A stretch of 64,000 bases of DNA, taken from the NCBI RefSeq assembly GCF_024347355.1, contig NZ_AP025466.1:1488001-1552000 (forward strand), in the 5' to 3' direction. The notes beneath the pieces were generated by a model that had not been told where the DNA came from, ran no database searches, and saw nothing but the letters and a program-made list of their open reading frames with translations. The DNA comes from Vibrio chagasii. Its GTDB lineage: Bacteria > Pseudomonadota > Gammaproteobacteria > Enterobacterales > Vibrionaceae. Both the position numbers and the translations under genes were made by a program. This document shows positions 8,817-18,554 of this stretch, piece after piece (position 1 is the stretch's first letter; each line of letters starts with the position of its first letter).

Positions 8817-9746
8817 ATGACCATCGCAAATAGTGAAAAGCTTATGAATACTGAAGCGACTCAAATCAATAAGCCGAGTCTGCGCACCAAGAAGCGCGTT
8901 GACTGGAGAGAAAGAATCTTCCACGGCTTGTTCTTATCGAGTGCTGTAATCGGCATCGTATCACTAGCCGTTATCGCTTACTTTATCGTTGCAGAGAGTA
9001 TCCCTGCATTCCAAGAAGCCGGTGTTTCTGGCATCGTTTTGGGTGTTGACTGGTTACCTCCAGCTCTATTCGGTGTTGCAACCATGATTGTTGCATCGAT
9101 TGTGTCGACACTAGGCGCTGTAGTTGTTGGTGTTCCAGTAGGTGTACTAACCGCTATTTTTATTGCTGAGATTGCTCCTAAGCGTCTTGCAGATATTATT
9201 CGACCAGCAGTTGAACTTCTAGCGGGTATCCCGTCGGTAGTTTACGGCTTCTTTGGTCTGGTAATTATCGTTCCAATGATTCAGAACATCTTCTCTGTAC
9301 CAGCGGGTAACACCATCCTGGCAGGTATCATCGTTCTGGGTATCATGATTCTTCCTACCGTTATTACGGTTTCTGAAACTTCGATTCGTGCAGTGCCACG
9401 CACCTATAAGGAAGGTTCACTTGCATTGGGTGCTTCTAAAATCTACACGATTTTTAAGCTGCTCGTTCCGGCCGCTCGTTCAGGCATTATGACTGGTGTG
9501 ATTCTAGGTATCGGTCGTGCACTTGGTGAAACCATGGCAATCATCATGGTGATGGGTAACGCTCCAGCAATGCCAGAAGGTATTTTGGACTCGGCTCGTA
9601 CACTAACAGCGAACATTGCGATTGAGATGTCTTACGCAAGTGGCGTTCACGCAAATGCACTCTACGCAACCGGTGTTGTACTTCTAGTGTTCATCATGAT
9701 GTTAAATGGTGCTCTACTTTATCTTAACCGTGAAAAATCGAAGTAA
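8817..9746 (+). CDS. pstC: Phosphate ABC transporter, permease PstC
   Basis: 309-residue inner-membrane permease, one half of the phosphate channel. It has a charged cytoplasmic N-terminus of about 40 residues and then six membrane helices. The segment ELLAGIPSVVYGFFGLV is the PstC/PstA signature, and the cytoplasmic coupling loop (EGSLALGASKIYTIFKLLVPAA, about residues 200-221) contacts PstB. Start choice is not certain: neither this ATG nor one ten codons later has a strong ribosome-binding site. pstA follows after 6 bases. Confidence 0.95.
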   Translation: MTIANSEKLMNTEATQINKPSLRTKKRVDWRERIFHGLFLSSAVIGIVSLAVIAYFIVAESIPAFQEAGVSGIVLGVDWLPPALFGVATMIVASIVSTLGAVVVGVPVGVLTAIFIAEIAPKRLADIIRPAVELLAGIPSVVYGFFGLVIIVPMIQNIFSVPAGNTILAGIIVLGIMILPTVITVSETSIRAVPRTYKEGSLALGASKIYTIFKLLVPAARSGIMTGVILGIGRALGETMAIIMVMGNAPAMPEGILDSARTLTANIAIEMSYASGVHANALYATGVVLLVFIMMLNGALLYLNREKSK

Positions 9747-9752
9747 GCGGGG

Positions 9753-10625
9753 ATGAGTAATATGGATCTCGTAAAACTAAAACAAGCCCGTCAAACTAAA
9801 GATAACATCTTAAAGGGTTTTATCTGGGCGGCAGCAGCAGTCACTGTTGGTTTCTTATTCTGGATTATTTGGTACATCCTATCGAACGGTCTGCAATACG
9901 TAGATTGGAACTTCATCACTGACGATTACACTCGTACTGGTGAAGAACGTGGTATTTTCCCAATGATCATCGCTACGATCTACATGGTAATTGCATCGAT
10001 TGCCGTTGCAGCACCACTGGGCATCATGACGGCAATCTACCTAACTGAATATGCGAAAGTGGGTAGCCGACTGGTTAAAGCGATTCGATTCTGTACTGAG
10101 TCTCTAGCGGGTATTCCGTCGATTATCTTCGGTCTATTCGGTATGACCTTCTTTGTATCGATTCTTGGTCTTGGCTTCTCGATTCTGTCGGGTGCACTAA
10201 CGCTAAGTATCTTGATTCTTCCTGTAATCATTCGTACTACAGAAGAAGCATTGATGGCAGTACCACAAACTTACCGTGAAGGCTCATACGGCCTTGGCGC
10301 TTCAAAAATCTACACTATCTGGCGTTTGATCTTACCAAGCGCAATGCCAGGTATCTTAACTTCGGTCATTCTTAGTATTGGTCGTGTAATTGGTGAATCA
10401 GCGCCTGTGTTCTTAACAGCAGGTATGGTGGCACGTGTTCCTGAGTCGGTATTCGATTCTGGCCGTACACTAACGGTTCACTTATATAAGCTGACAACAG
10501 AGCTATTTACTATCGATGAGTGGAACCAAGCCTACGGCACGGCGACAGTCCTAATCGTATTGGTTCTCTTGATCAACATGGTTACAAAACTGATTGCAAG
10601 ACGCTTCAACACGGCAACTTACTAA
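9753..10625 (+). CDS. pstA: Phosphate ABC transporter, permease PstA
   Basis: 290-residue inner-membrane permease, partner of PstC. Six membrane helices, the ESLAGIPSIIFGLFGM signature and a coupling loop (EGSYGLGASKIYTIWRLILPSA) that mirrors the one in PstC. A GCGGGG ribosome-binding site lies just after the pstC stop, so the two permeases are probably made together. The gap to pstB is 93 bases, without an obvious hairpin. Confidence 0.95.
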   Translation: MSNMDLVKLKQARQTKDNILKGFIWAAAAVTVGFLFWIIWYILSNGLQYVDWNFITDDYTRTGEERGIFPMIIATIYMVIASIAVAAPLGIMTAIYLTEYAKVGSRLVKAIRFCTESLAGIPSIIFGLFGMTFFVSILGLGFSILSGALTLSILILPVIIRTTEEALMAVPQTYREGSYGLGASKIYTIWRLILPSAMPGILTSVILSIGRVIGESAPVFLTAGMVARVPESVFDSGRTLTVHLYKLTTELFTIDEWNQAYGTATVLIVLVLLINMVTKLIARRFNTATY

Positions 10626-10718
10626 GCTCACTAGCTACTGGCTCAACAATAAAGAGAGCCCCCGTGATAAAGAAAGCATCAAGTTAGACACGAATTTAAG
10701 AATTTAGAGATTACGAAC

Positions 10719-11468
10719 ATGAACAAATTTGATATTGAGAACCTAGATCTGTTTTACGGCGACAACCAAGCGCTTAAATCTATCAACCTGCCAATTCCAA
10801 CTCGTCAGGTGACTGCTCTGATTGGCCCATCTGGCTGTGGTAAATCAACACTATTGCGTTGTTTGAACCGCATGAATGACCTAATTGAAGGCGTTACTAT
10901 CAAAGGTAAGCTGGATATGGATGGCACGGACATCTACGGCAATATCGATGTCGCTGACCTACGTATCCGCGTAGGCATGGTATTCCAAAAGCCAAACCCG
11001 TTCCCAATGAGCATCTACGAGAACGTGGCATACGGCCTACGTGCTCAAGGTATCAAAGACAAAAAACACATCGATGAAGTGGTTGAGCGCTCGCTACGCA
11101 GTGCTGCACTGTGGGATGAAGTAAAAGACCGTCTAAAAGCGCATGCATTTGGTCTGTCTGGTGGTCAACAACAGCGTCTATGTATCGCACGTACCATTGC
11201 AATGGAACCAGATGTAATCCTGATGGATGAACCAACATCGGCTCTAGATCCAATCGCGACACACAAGATTGAAGAATTGATGGAAGATCTGAAGAAAGAC
11301 TTCACTATCGTTATCGTAACGCACTCAATGCAGCAAGCGCGTCGTATCTCAGACCGCACGGCTTTCTTCTTAATGGGAGAGCTTGTAGAGCATAACGAAA
11401 CCAGTGTTATCTTCAGTGAACCAAAAGATGATCGTACTAAAGGTTACGTAAACGGTGACTTTGGTTAA
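10719..11468 (+). CDS. pstB: Phosphate ABC transporter, ATPase PstB
   Basis: 249-residue ATPase that drives phosphate uptake through PstCA. Walker A is GPSGCGKST (about residues 33-41), the ABC signature is LSGGQQQR (about 147-154), Walker B is VILMDEP, and the H-loop is THSMQQ. The length and the RCLNRMNDL segment after Walker A are typical of PstB. No phoU follows, unlike the E. coli pst operon; the next gene is a diguanylate cyclase beyond a strong terminator. Confidence 0.96.
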   Translation: MNKFDIENLDLFYGDNQALKSINLPIPTRQVTALIGPSGCGKSTLLRCLNRMNDLIEGVTIKGKLDMDGTDIYGNIDVADLRIRVGMVFQKPNPFPMSIYENVAYGLRAQGIKDKKHIDEVVERSLRSAALWDEVKDRLKAHAFGLSGGQQQRLCIARTIAMEPDVILMDEPTSALDPIATHKIEELMEDLKKDFTIVIVTHSMQQARRISDRTAFFLMGELVEHNETSVIFSEPKDDRTKGYVNGDFG

Positions 11469-11804
11469 TCGACGATTTACGTGTGGTATTTAAGCGATTA
11501 GATACCTTTACACACTAACTGAAACGCAGGTTAGATAATCGAATAGAACAACAGAATTATCACTATAACTATAAGCGATGGAAGTTTTGCCCCACTTTAG
11601 GTGGGGCTTTTTTATGTGTCTAAAAAAGCCCCAATGTCGATGTGATTTTGGGCAGAGAATCCCATTTTTGTCGTCCTTCTCATGCTTGTGATAATGTTAA
11701 AGGTGAAACTGCGACCCGCTTAACATCTCATTTTTACTTACATTGATTGCATATCAAGGCTTCTGTATTTTTGCTTTATTCTTAATCGCCAATGGAAGGA
11801 AGCT
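11469..11804. other. Intergenic region, pstB to diguanylate cyclase
   Basis: 336 bases holding the pst terminator in the first half. The second half should contain the promoter of the downstream GGDEF gene; I could not pick a convincing -35/-10 pair. Confidence 0.6.
11589..11614 (+). terminator. Terminator of the pst operon
   Basis: GCCCCAC and GTGGGGC form a 7-bp GC-rich stem around a short TTTAG loop, followed by six T residues. Confidence 0.92.
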
Positions 11805-13949
11805 GTGCCTGTTAAAGCCTTTGCAAAACAAATATCTGCGACACGCGACCATCGTCTGTTGGCTGAGTCTCTTTTTGACTATCTGGTTAAGGTGTTAGCC
11901 CCCAAAGGGATTGGCATATTTGCTGAGCCAACGCCAGAGAGCGACGCATTACCACTATTCTCTTACGGCGAACTCACCTCATTAGCGAACTATCCCGCTA
12001 CATTTTGGCCTTGGGTTGCTCAGTTCGATACCGCGGACGGGGTTTTGCCAATGGCTATCAACACCTGTAAGTGGGAACACATGAAGGTACTTGGTGGTGA
12101 GTCATTCATCATGATGCTCGACAATGCGCCTGCCTCCAGAACTTATTTAATTGTTCAAAATTGCTGTACAGAGCAGATCAACCAGACTTTTGCTCAAGAC
12201 CTTGATGTACTTCAGTTAGCCGCAGCCCGTTGGCAGTGCATTCGCGCAGAGAAGAACGCTGCGCTTGAAATCAAACACAGAGACACACGTGAAGCTCAAT
12301 ATTTAGACGAGATAAAGCTACGTGAACTGTTTGTAGAGAACATGAAGCTGGTCCATCAGGTCGCGCTTGAGCTTTCCAATCCCGAATCACTCGATGCGTT
12401 GTATAAAGCCTCGGTTGAGGCTGTGCGAGACAGGCTAGGATTTGATCGTGCGATCTTCATGTTGCTTGATATGAAAAAGCGTTGCTTCAGTGGCACTTAT
12501 GGCACTGACGAAGCGGGTAAAACCAACAGTGAACACCACACTCAATACGATTTGCATCAACTTGAAGCGGAATACATTGAAGCGCTGTCTGATAACCATA
12601 CTAATCTAGTCATCATCGATAATGCGCCCCTGTATACAGAAGGTAAGGTGGTTGGGCAGGGGTGGAATGGCATGCTTATCTTGCGTGAAGGGGACAAGCC
12701 AGTTGGTTGGATCGCCATGGATAACTACATTCATCGCTCACCGATTACTAACTATCAAAAGCAGATGCTTGAGTCTTTTGGCTCTCTGCTTTCTCAGATC
12801 TACATTCGCAAGCGCCAAGAGCAGAACATACGTATGTTGCACTCGAGTATGGTTGAGCTGTCTCGATGCGATAGCGTCAGTGAAGTCTGTAAGTCTGCTG
12901 TTAGTTTTGCGATTCAACATCTAGGTATCGATCGGCTGGCGGTTTTCCTGACGGACAAAGAATGCAGCTACATGCAGGGTACGTGGGGTACCGACATCAA
13001 AGGCGATATTGTCGATGAGTCTTATTATCGCTCTGAGCTGGTGGAGCGTGACATTGTCGCGGCAGCACGTGCTTGTCCGAATCAAGTCGCGTTCGAAGAG
13101 TCGGTCCCGATTTATCACGATTTCAATATTGTCGGGGTTGGTTGGACGGCCATGACTATGCTCACCACAAACACGGGTGAGCCAATTGCGTTTATCGCTG
13201 CCGACAACTTGCTAACTCGTAGCCCGCTAACCTCACAGCTTCGAGAGGTCATACGTATCTTTGCTTCAAGCCTTGCTGAGGTGCTGCAAAGAACCATGGC
13301 TCAAGAAGAGCTGAAAAAACTCAATGAAACACTGGAGCAAGAAGTCAGTAAGCGTACCCAAGAGCTAGAGTTGGCGAATGAACAATTGGATATCATTTCT
13401 AAACTCGACCCTCTGACACGCCTTGGAAATCGCCGTATGTTGTCGCAGGTTTTAGAAGACTTGAATTGCAACGATCAAGGTGCGTTTGCCTCACAGAACG
13501 AAATTACATTTGGGTTGATTCTTGTCGACCTTGATCATTTTGGTTTGTACAACAGTGTCTACGGTCATACTGAAGGGGATGCGGCTCTGAGGACAGTAGG
13601 TGAGATACTGAATGCCCATGTTCACAATGATAAAGAAACCTTCTGTCGGATTGGCGGAGAGGAGTTTATGTTGTTGATGATTGGCACGAATCACTCAGAG
13701 ACAAAGCAACGTGCAGAGTCGATTAGGAAATGCATTGAAGAGGCAAAAATCCTGCATTGTGAAAGTAGTACCAGCCCATATTTAACGGCATCCGTTGGCT
13801 ATGCCTCGATAACGTCTGACCAGCATCAGTTCGATTTTGATTTGTTGTATGGCAAGGCAGATAAAGCCTTGTATCAAGCCAAAGATTCGGGGCGAAATCG
13901 AATTGTTTCTGCATTAAAACGTAAAAAAGTCACAGCCTCTCTTTCTTAA
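11805..13949 (+). CDS. Diguanylate cyclase, tandem GAF-type sensor plus GGDEF
   Basis: 714-residue soluble signalling enzyme that should make cyclic di-GMP. The GTG start is chosen because GGAAGGAAG precedes it. Residues 1-170 form an N-terminal region without a clear family. Two GAF-like modules follow (about 185-335 and 355-500), similar to each other (both have GQGWNGM/GVGWTAM-type strands), then a coiled coil (about 505-535) and a GGDEF domain with the active motif GGEEF at residues 617-621. The product-inhibition site (RxxD before the motif) appears to be replaced by NDKE, so feedback inhibition is probably absent. The GGDEF gene I recall next to the V. cholerae chromosome II pst genes is cdgA (VCA0074), a likely orthologue. 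It has its own terminator. Confidence 0.9.
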   Translation: MPVKAFAKQISATRDHRLLAESLFDYLVKVLAPKGIGIFAEPTPESDALPLFSYGELTSLANYPATFWPWVAQFDTADGVLPMAINTCKWEHMKVLGGESFIMMLDNAPASRTYLIVQNCCTEQINQTFAQDLDVLQLAAARWQCIRAEKNAALEIKHRDTREAQYLDEIKLRELFVENMKLVHQVALELSNPESLDALYKASVEAVRDRLGFDRAIFMLLDMKKRCFSGTYGTDEAGKTNSEHHTQYDLHQLEAEYIEALSDNHTNLVIIDNAPLYTEGKVVGQGWNGMLILREGDKPVGWIAMDNYIHRSPITNYQKQMLESFGSLLSQIYIRKRQEQNIRMLHSSMVELSRCDSVSEVCKSAVSFAIQHLGIDRLAVFLTDKECSYMQGTWGTDIKGDIVDESYYRSELVERDIVAAARACPNQVAFEESVPIYHDFNIVGVGWTAMTMLTTNTGEPIAFIAADNLLTRSPLTSQLREVIRIFASSLAEVLQRTMAQEELKKLNETLEQEVSKRTQELELANEQLDIISKLDPLTRLGNRRMLSQVLEDLNCNDQGAFASQNEITFGLILVDLDHFGLYNSVYGHTEGDAALRTVGEILNAHVHNDKETFCRIGGEEFMLLMIGTNHSETKQRAESIRKCIEEAKILHCESSTSPYLTASVGYASITSDQHQFDFDLLYGKADKALYQAKDSGRNRIVSALKRKKVTASLS

Positions 13950-13950
13950 A

Positions 13951-13989
13951 ACAAAGGCCGTTGATCTTCATATGATCAACGGCCTTTGT
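13951..13989. terminator. Bidirectional terminator between the GGDEF gene and the Bat operon
   Basis: ACAAAGGCCGTTGATC and GATCAACGGCCTTTGT form a 16-bp perfect stem with a 7-base loop, placed between two converging genes about 70 bases apart. T and A runs on the flanks are short. Confidence 0.8.
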
Positions 13990-14018
13990 GCTTGACTGTT
14001 CTTGATGAGCAGTGTCGA

Positions 14019-15698
14019 CTAAAGCTTTTCTAACGAGCTATTATGCTTTTTACTCGCGACTCTCTTGGGCTTCTTCACCGTTTTGATTGCCAGATCAGGA
14101 CTCCATGTTTGGGCTGATGAACCGGCTTCACCGTAAAGGCTTTGGTTTAGCTTGGTGAGTTCGGCTTCAAGGGTTTGCAATGCCTCATTACTTAGATCTG
14201 AATTTTCAGATTTCCATCGCTCAAATAAGGTTCTGGTCAGCACGCCATCTTTCGTTCTTAGCGCTTCAATAAGCGCTTCTGCGGTATCTGATTGACGTTC
14301 AACAGTGTGTGTTGGTTTTGTCGTTACACCGCGGCGTGACCAGAAGTAGAAGGCCATCGCAGAGCTAATCAACCATAAAGCAGCGAATAGGGCGGTGAGA
14401 TAAGGCCAGAAACCAGGGTTATCGACATTAATCACCGTTGGCGATGCTTGCTGGAGCGGTGCGCTAGCAACTGAAGGTGCGCTTGATACAACGCGATCAC
14501 TTGCTGTTACTGCTAGCTCTAGGCCCAGAGCTTTACTGGTTTGTTCTGATTGAGCATCAGTATTGAACCAAGCTTGGGAAACGTCAGGAAGCGAGATGTT
14601 TCCTGCTTCTTTTGGGATTAGAACCTGTTTGTACACTACAACTGCATCGCCGGACTTTGTGGTACCAAATTGTGGCTTTTCTTCATAAACACGAACCGAT
14701 TTAGGGTAGGTGATATTCAGTTTTGGTAGTTGGTGCTGCGTTAAGTTACTCGCCGTCATGGTAATAGTACGAGTTAACGAATCACCCGCTTCCATTTCGA
14801 TGGCTTGCTTATCGCCTTCTAATCCTTTGTTACCGGTTAATTCGTTACCTTGGCTATCAGACCATTGCTGTATCAATTTGAAGTTTGATGTTGGTAACCA
14901 CTCACCCTTGTAGCCTTTTGGCACATCCTTTACGGTGACATCTAAGGTTTCAACGGGTGTGTCGAGTTGGAACAAACGTGTTGTACTAGAGTTGTTGGTT
15001 GAGTAGATGACGGCTCCTGTTAGCTTCGGCCCGTTCAGCTTAAATTGACCTGCTTTTTGCGATGAGATACGGAATGACTGTTGAACTACCGTCACCTCCT
15101 TTCCATTGAGAACGTCTTGAAATTGCTTCGATTCCCCAATAGGTTCCACATCTAAGCCTGAAGAGCTCGGTGGCGCGATTATCGGATCTTGAAGCCTTCT
15201 TGGATCCGCTTTAATGATCAGCTTTACATCAAGCTCTGCGGTCTCTTGTGGGTATAGTGAGCTCTTACTTAGGTTAAGTTGAAACTCAGCCATATCGTGT
15301 TGAGTCGGCGCCGCTTTATTAACGGCCACATTGATGGTGATGGGCTTGGTTTTAGCCCCTTCAATATCAAAACTAGGGATCTGTACCTGGCCTAAGCGCA
15401 GTGGAGCAAGGGTGATGTTCCACTCGCTTGACACCGAACGGCTACCATTAATGATGCGCATCGATGACCCAAAGCTTGGTGTGCCAACATAGAAGTCTTG
15501 CTGAAGCGCGGTGAGATCTAGAGCATCAGAAGAGACCTTCTCGTCGGTGGTAACTCTCAGTAGGAATACTTCATCTTTGGTGACACTGTTCTGTGAAACA
15601 CTTGCTACGGCATTAGCAGCCAATGCTGAAAATGACGAGAAAGCGCCCAACAGCAGTGTTAGGGCTATGGATAAAAATGGCTTATTTAGAAATCGCAT
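14019..15698 (-). CDS. batD: BatD-like membrane-anchored protein
   Basis: 559-residue envelope protein of the BatD family. A signal peptide (about residues 1-29, ending ALAAN) precedes several beta-sandwich repeats (about 30-390, with motifs such as PQETAELDVKLIIKAD and AGDSLTRTITMTA), then one membrane helix (about 430-452) and a cytoplasmic tail rich in Glu and Leu. I use the ATG just past the batB stop; a GTG three codons earlier overlaps that stop and is also possible. BatD is thought to work with the VWA proteins BatA and BatB in a MoxR-assisted envelope or stress function; the exact job is not established. It is the last gene of the operon. Confidence 0.88.
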   Translation of the reverse strand: MRFLNKPFLSIALTLLLGAFSSFSALAANAVASVSQNSVTKDEVFLLRVTTDEKVSSDALDLTALQQDFYVGTPSFGSSMRIINGSRSVSSEWNITLAPLRLGQVQIPSFDIEGAKTKPITINVAVNKAAPTQHDMAEFQLNLSKSSLYPQETAELDVKLIIKADPRRLQDPIIAPPSSSGLDVEPIGESKQFQDVLNGKEVTVVQQSFRISSQKAGQFKLNGPKLTGAVIYSTNNSSTTRLFQLDTPVETLDVTVKDVPKGYKGEWLPTSNFKLIQQWSDSQGNELTGNKGLEGDKQAIEMEAGDSLTRTITMTASNLTQHQLPKLNITYPKSVRVYEEKPQFGTTKSGDAVVVYKQVLIPKEAGNISLPDVSQAWFNTDAQSEQTSKALGLELAVTASDRVVSSAPSVASAPLQQASPTVINVDNPGFWPYLTALFAALWLISSAMAFYFWSRRGVTTKPTHTVERQSDTAEALIEALRTKDGVLTRTLFERWKSENSDLSNEALQTLEAELTKLNQSLYGEAGSSAQTWSPDLAIKTVKKPKRVASKKHNSSLEKL

Positions 15699-15700
15699 GG

Positions 15701-17569
15701 TTACCACTTTTTGTTCTGGTTGTTAGGAGCACTTTTTTGTTGTGCTTGTAAAATCATTTGCGCTTTAAGCAGTTGGCTTGGGTCACGCGCACTCTCTACT
15801 TGCTCAAGCTTTCGCATATCCGGGTCACTCGATAGCGGTTGCCCTGAGGCCTGTGCTACAGCTTGTTGAGCATTTTTATCACCTTTTTCGCCTGAAGCTT
15901 GCTGTGCGTTTGCACTTTGAGGCTGTGGCTTATCCTGCTCTTTTTCCTCAGACTGGTTTGCTGTACTTGGCTGCTTAGATTGCTCGCCCTCTTGTTTGTC
16001 TGCGTTTGCACTTGATTGGTCTTTGGCTTGCTCTTGGTTTGTGCTTTGAGGTTGGCTATCAGCTTTGCTCTGCAAGTTTTCATTGTCTGCAGAGTTTTGC
16101 TGTTGATCCTGTGAGCCTTGCGAAGAATCATTTTGCTGACCTTGCTGACCTTGCTGACCTTGCTGACCTTGCTGATTCTGCTGGTCTTGGTCTTTTTGGT
16201 CTTTGGATTCAGAATCATCTTGCTGTTGCTGTTGCTGTTGCTGGGCTTGTTTGACGATTTCTAGGTTGTTCTTCGCATACTCATGATCTGGGTTGTTTTG
16301 GAGAATACGTTGATACTCTTCAATCGCTTGATCGTACTTGCCTTGTTGTGCTTGAGCATTCGCAAGGTTGTAGCGAGCACTTTCGTCAGTCAAACCTTGT
16401 AGCGTTTGCTCAGCCGCTTCGAAGTCACCCGCTTTGTATTGTGAGATGCCTTTCCACTCTTGCTGTTTGAATTGTTCCGCAGCTTGCTGGAAATCTTCAT
16501 CTTGATAAAACTGATAACCTACTTGGTCGTCGGTTTTCCATGGGCTTGCAAACGCCGTGTTCGGTTGGCTAAATGTTAAGACTGCAGCCAATCCGCACCA
16601 AATAACGCCTTTTCTGAAAAGCCCAACCGCAGGTAGCAATAGGAATGGCAGTAGCCAAAAGCCATTGTTGACTCTGGTGTTAAGTGAGTTATTGGTTTTG
16701 GTCACTTCCGTCGTTGTTGCAATGCGGTCGAGGTAGTTTGCGATGTGTTCGACATCTGAATTATCAAACTGAACTTCAGTAAAGGTGCCACCATAGCTGC
16801 GTGTCAGATCGCGCATGTTCTTTAAGTTGGTTCTTGCAACTACCGTCTGTCCTGAGTCGGTTTGCATCATCGAGCCACTTGGTAATGAGATTGGTGCGCC
16901 ACTTTCACTACCCACCGCCAAGATAGATAGCGTCCAATTGCCACCAGATAGTAGCGAGTCGATCTCTTTCTTTTCTTGGTCATCGATGTCATCGGCAATG
17001 AGTACCAAATCACCTTGGTAGATCTTCGCGCGAGTCATCATCTCAATGGCAAGCTTAACTGCTGCGGGGGCATTACTACCTTGGAAAGGCATGATATCTG
17101 GAGATAAGTTCGGTACTTGGCTCTTAATCGTATTGATGTCTGACGTTAACGGGCTAATGGTATAAGCATCGCCAGCGTAAGCCACCATTCCGGTTAAGCC
17201 CTCTTTCCACAATGAGAGCAGATCGAGCGCTTTATATCGTACTTGTGTCAAACGGTTTGGTTTTATGTCGGTAGCGTAGAGCGACATCGACATATCCATC
17301 ATCACAACTCGAGCCTGCGTTTTTTCAAAGCTAGGCTGCTCATTGTTTTGAAAGCTTGGTCCGGCTAGCGCAATAACACCAACCAACCACCAAATACCAA
17401 AGTAAGTGCTCTGTTTTTTAGAGGGCTTGCTTGATTCTGGAGCCAAATATCGCGCGATATGAGACGCCAGTAACCCTTGTTTTGATTGTCTCTTGCTGAG
17501 CCACCAAATAGCGGGCAGGGCAGCAAGTGCCAACAACCAATATGGGTAGATAAAAGTAAAGTTAGACAT
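15701..17569 (-). CDS. batB: BatB/BatC-like fusion: VWA domain, TPR repeats and Gln-rich tail
   Basis: 622-residue membrane protein. Two N-terminal membrane helices (about 8-25 and 56-72) are followed by a von Willebrand A domain with an intact MIDAS start DMSMS at residues 92-96, then further membrane helices (about 310-345), then TPR repeats (about 360-450: AAEQFKQQEWKGISQYKAGDFEAAEQTL; YDQAIEEYQRIL). Residues about 455-600 are low-complexity, dominated by Gln, Asp, Ser and Lys and including QQG triplets. In some bacteria the TPR part is a separate protein, BatC, so this is a natural fusion. It overlaps batA by 8 bases. The repeat-coding DNA may vary in length between strains. Confidence 0.9.
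   Translation of the reverse strand: MSNFTFIYPYWLLALAALPAIWWLSKRQSKQGLLASHIARYLAPESSKPSKKQSTYFGIWWLVGVIALAGPSFQNNEQPSFEKTQARVVMMDMSMSLYATDIKPNRLTQVRYKALDLLSLWKEGLTGMVAYAGDAYTISPLTSDINTIKSQVPNLSPDIMPFQGSNAPAAVKLAIEMMTRAKIYQGDLVLIADDIDDQEKKEIDSLLSGGNWTLSILAVGSESGAPISLPSGSMMQTDSGQTVVARTNLKNMRDLTRSYGGTFTEVQFDNSDVEHIANYLDRIATTTEVTKTNNSLNTRVNNGFWLLPFLLLPAVGLFRKGVIWCGLAAVLTFSQPNTAFASPWKTDDQVGYQFYQDEDFQQAAEQFKQQEWKGISQYKAGDFEAAEQTLQGLTDESARYNLANAQAQQGKYDQAIEEYQRILQNNPDHEYAKNNLEIVKQAQQQQQQQQDDSESKDQKDQDQQNQQGQQGQQGQQGQQNDSSQGSQDQQQNSADNENLQSKADSQPQSTNQEQAKDQSSANADKQEGEQSKQPSTANQSEEKEQDKPQPQSANAQQASGEKGDKNAQQAVAQASGQPLSSDPDMRKLEQVESARDPSQLLKAQMILQAQQKSAPNNQNKKW
16131..16176 (+). repeat. 9-bp tandem repeats in the Gln-rich part of batB
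   Basis: CTTGCTGAC occurs three times in a row at 16141-16167, with a variant unit on each side. On the coding strand this gives Gln-Gln-Gly triplets. A CTGTTG run encoding poly-Gln lies about 50 bases further (about 16219-16245). Unit length is a multiple of three, so copy changes keep the frame. Confidence 0.8.
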
Positions 17570-18554
17570 TGTTTCTCCTAATGGCTAACAGCATAAATGC
17601 GAAGAACATGGCAGCCGCCAAAGGCCATACAAACCACTCTTGTTGTGGTCGCCATATCTTGGTGGCATTTGTTACGGGTTCTAACTGGTTAATGGTGTCG
17701 TAAATCGTTGCCAGCTCTTTGCTGTCACGCGCTCGGAAGTATTGACCGCCAGTGCGTTTGGCAATTTCCATTAGCGTGCGTTCATCTAGATCTTGAGCGG
17801 TGTTTACTTTACGGCTCATGAAGAACTCTTTAACCACCATTTCACCTGCGCCAACACCGATAGTGTAGATAGTTGCGTTGTACTTCTTGGCAATATCTGC
17901 AGCCTCTAATGGGTCTAATACCCCAGCGGTATTACTGCCGTCGCTGAGTAGTACCATCACACGTTGAGGCGCATCACTATCAACAAAGGTCTTGGTCGCC
18001 AGTCCAATGCCGTCACCAATCGCGGTTTGATTACCTATCAGTCTTAGGACTGCTTGATTGAGTTGCTGTGACAGAGTGTCTCTATCCAAAGTCAAAGGTG
18101 TTTGTAGGTAGGCATGATCGGCAAAGAGCACCAAACCAACTCGGTCGCCTTTACGACGTTCAATGAAGTCACTCAACACATGTTTCACTGCTGATAAGCG
18201 GTCGATGTACTCGCCATTGAATTGCATGTCCTTTTGGCTCATCGAATAAGAGAGGTCAACTACCAACATTAAATCGCGGTGCTTCGGCTGAAACTCAACT
18301 GGTTCGCCATACCAAACTGGACGAGCGCTCGCCGTGACTAGCAGTAGCCAAATAAGCACTGACAACGCTTTTGGTAAGCGAGTACTCGGTGTCTTGGTAT
18401 TGCTGTCCTCTGGCAAAAATGGAAGCTTAAGAGCGCTGCTTGATTCTGCTTTAGGTGAGAATATGTAAATGAGAAACGGCAGTGGTGCGAGGAAAAACAT
18501 CCACCACCAAACGAACTCGATATTTAACCAGTTAGCGCTTAGAAAGTTAGTCAT
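17562..18554 (-). CDS. batA: BatA-like VWA membrane protein
   Basis: 330-residue membrane protein with a von Willebrand A domain. I start at the ATG overlapping the stop of the DUF4381 gene by 8 bases; the longer open frame upstream lacks family similarity. Membrane helices lie at about residues 14-32 and 62-78 and at the C-terminus (about 305-325). The MIDAS metal site is DLSYS at residues 100-104, with VLLSDGSN later. VWA proteins of this type are thought to be inserted or activated by MoxR ATPases, and the operon carries one. The role is probably in envelope complex assembly or stress tolerance. Confidence 0.92.
   Translation of the reverse strand: MTNFLSANWLNIEFVWWWMFFLAPLPFLIYIFSPKAESSSALKLPFLPEDSNTKTPSTRLPKALSVLIWLLLVTASARPVWYGEPVEFQPKHRDLMLVVDLSYSMSQKDMQFNGEYIDRLSAVKHVLSDFIERRKGDRVGLVLFADHAYLQTPLTLDRDTLSQQLNQAVLRLIGNQTAIGDGIGLATKTFVDSDAPQRVMVLLSDGSNTAGVLDPLEAADIAKKYNATIYTIGVGAGEMVVKEFFMSRKVNTAQDLDERTLMEIAKRTGGQYFRARDSKELATIYDTINQLEPVTNATKIWRPQQEWFVWPLAAAMFFAFMLLAIRRNNV

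Noticed and set aside
16006..16254. 82-codon + strand frame with repeated Ala-Asp-Leu
   Set aside because: It is the antisense reading of the 9-bp repeats in batB.
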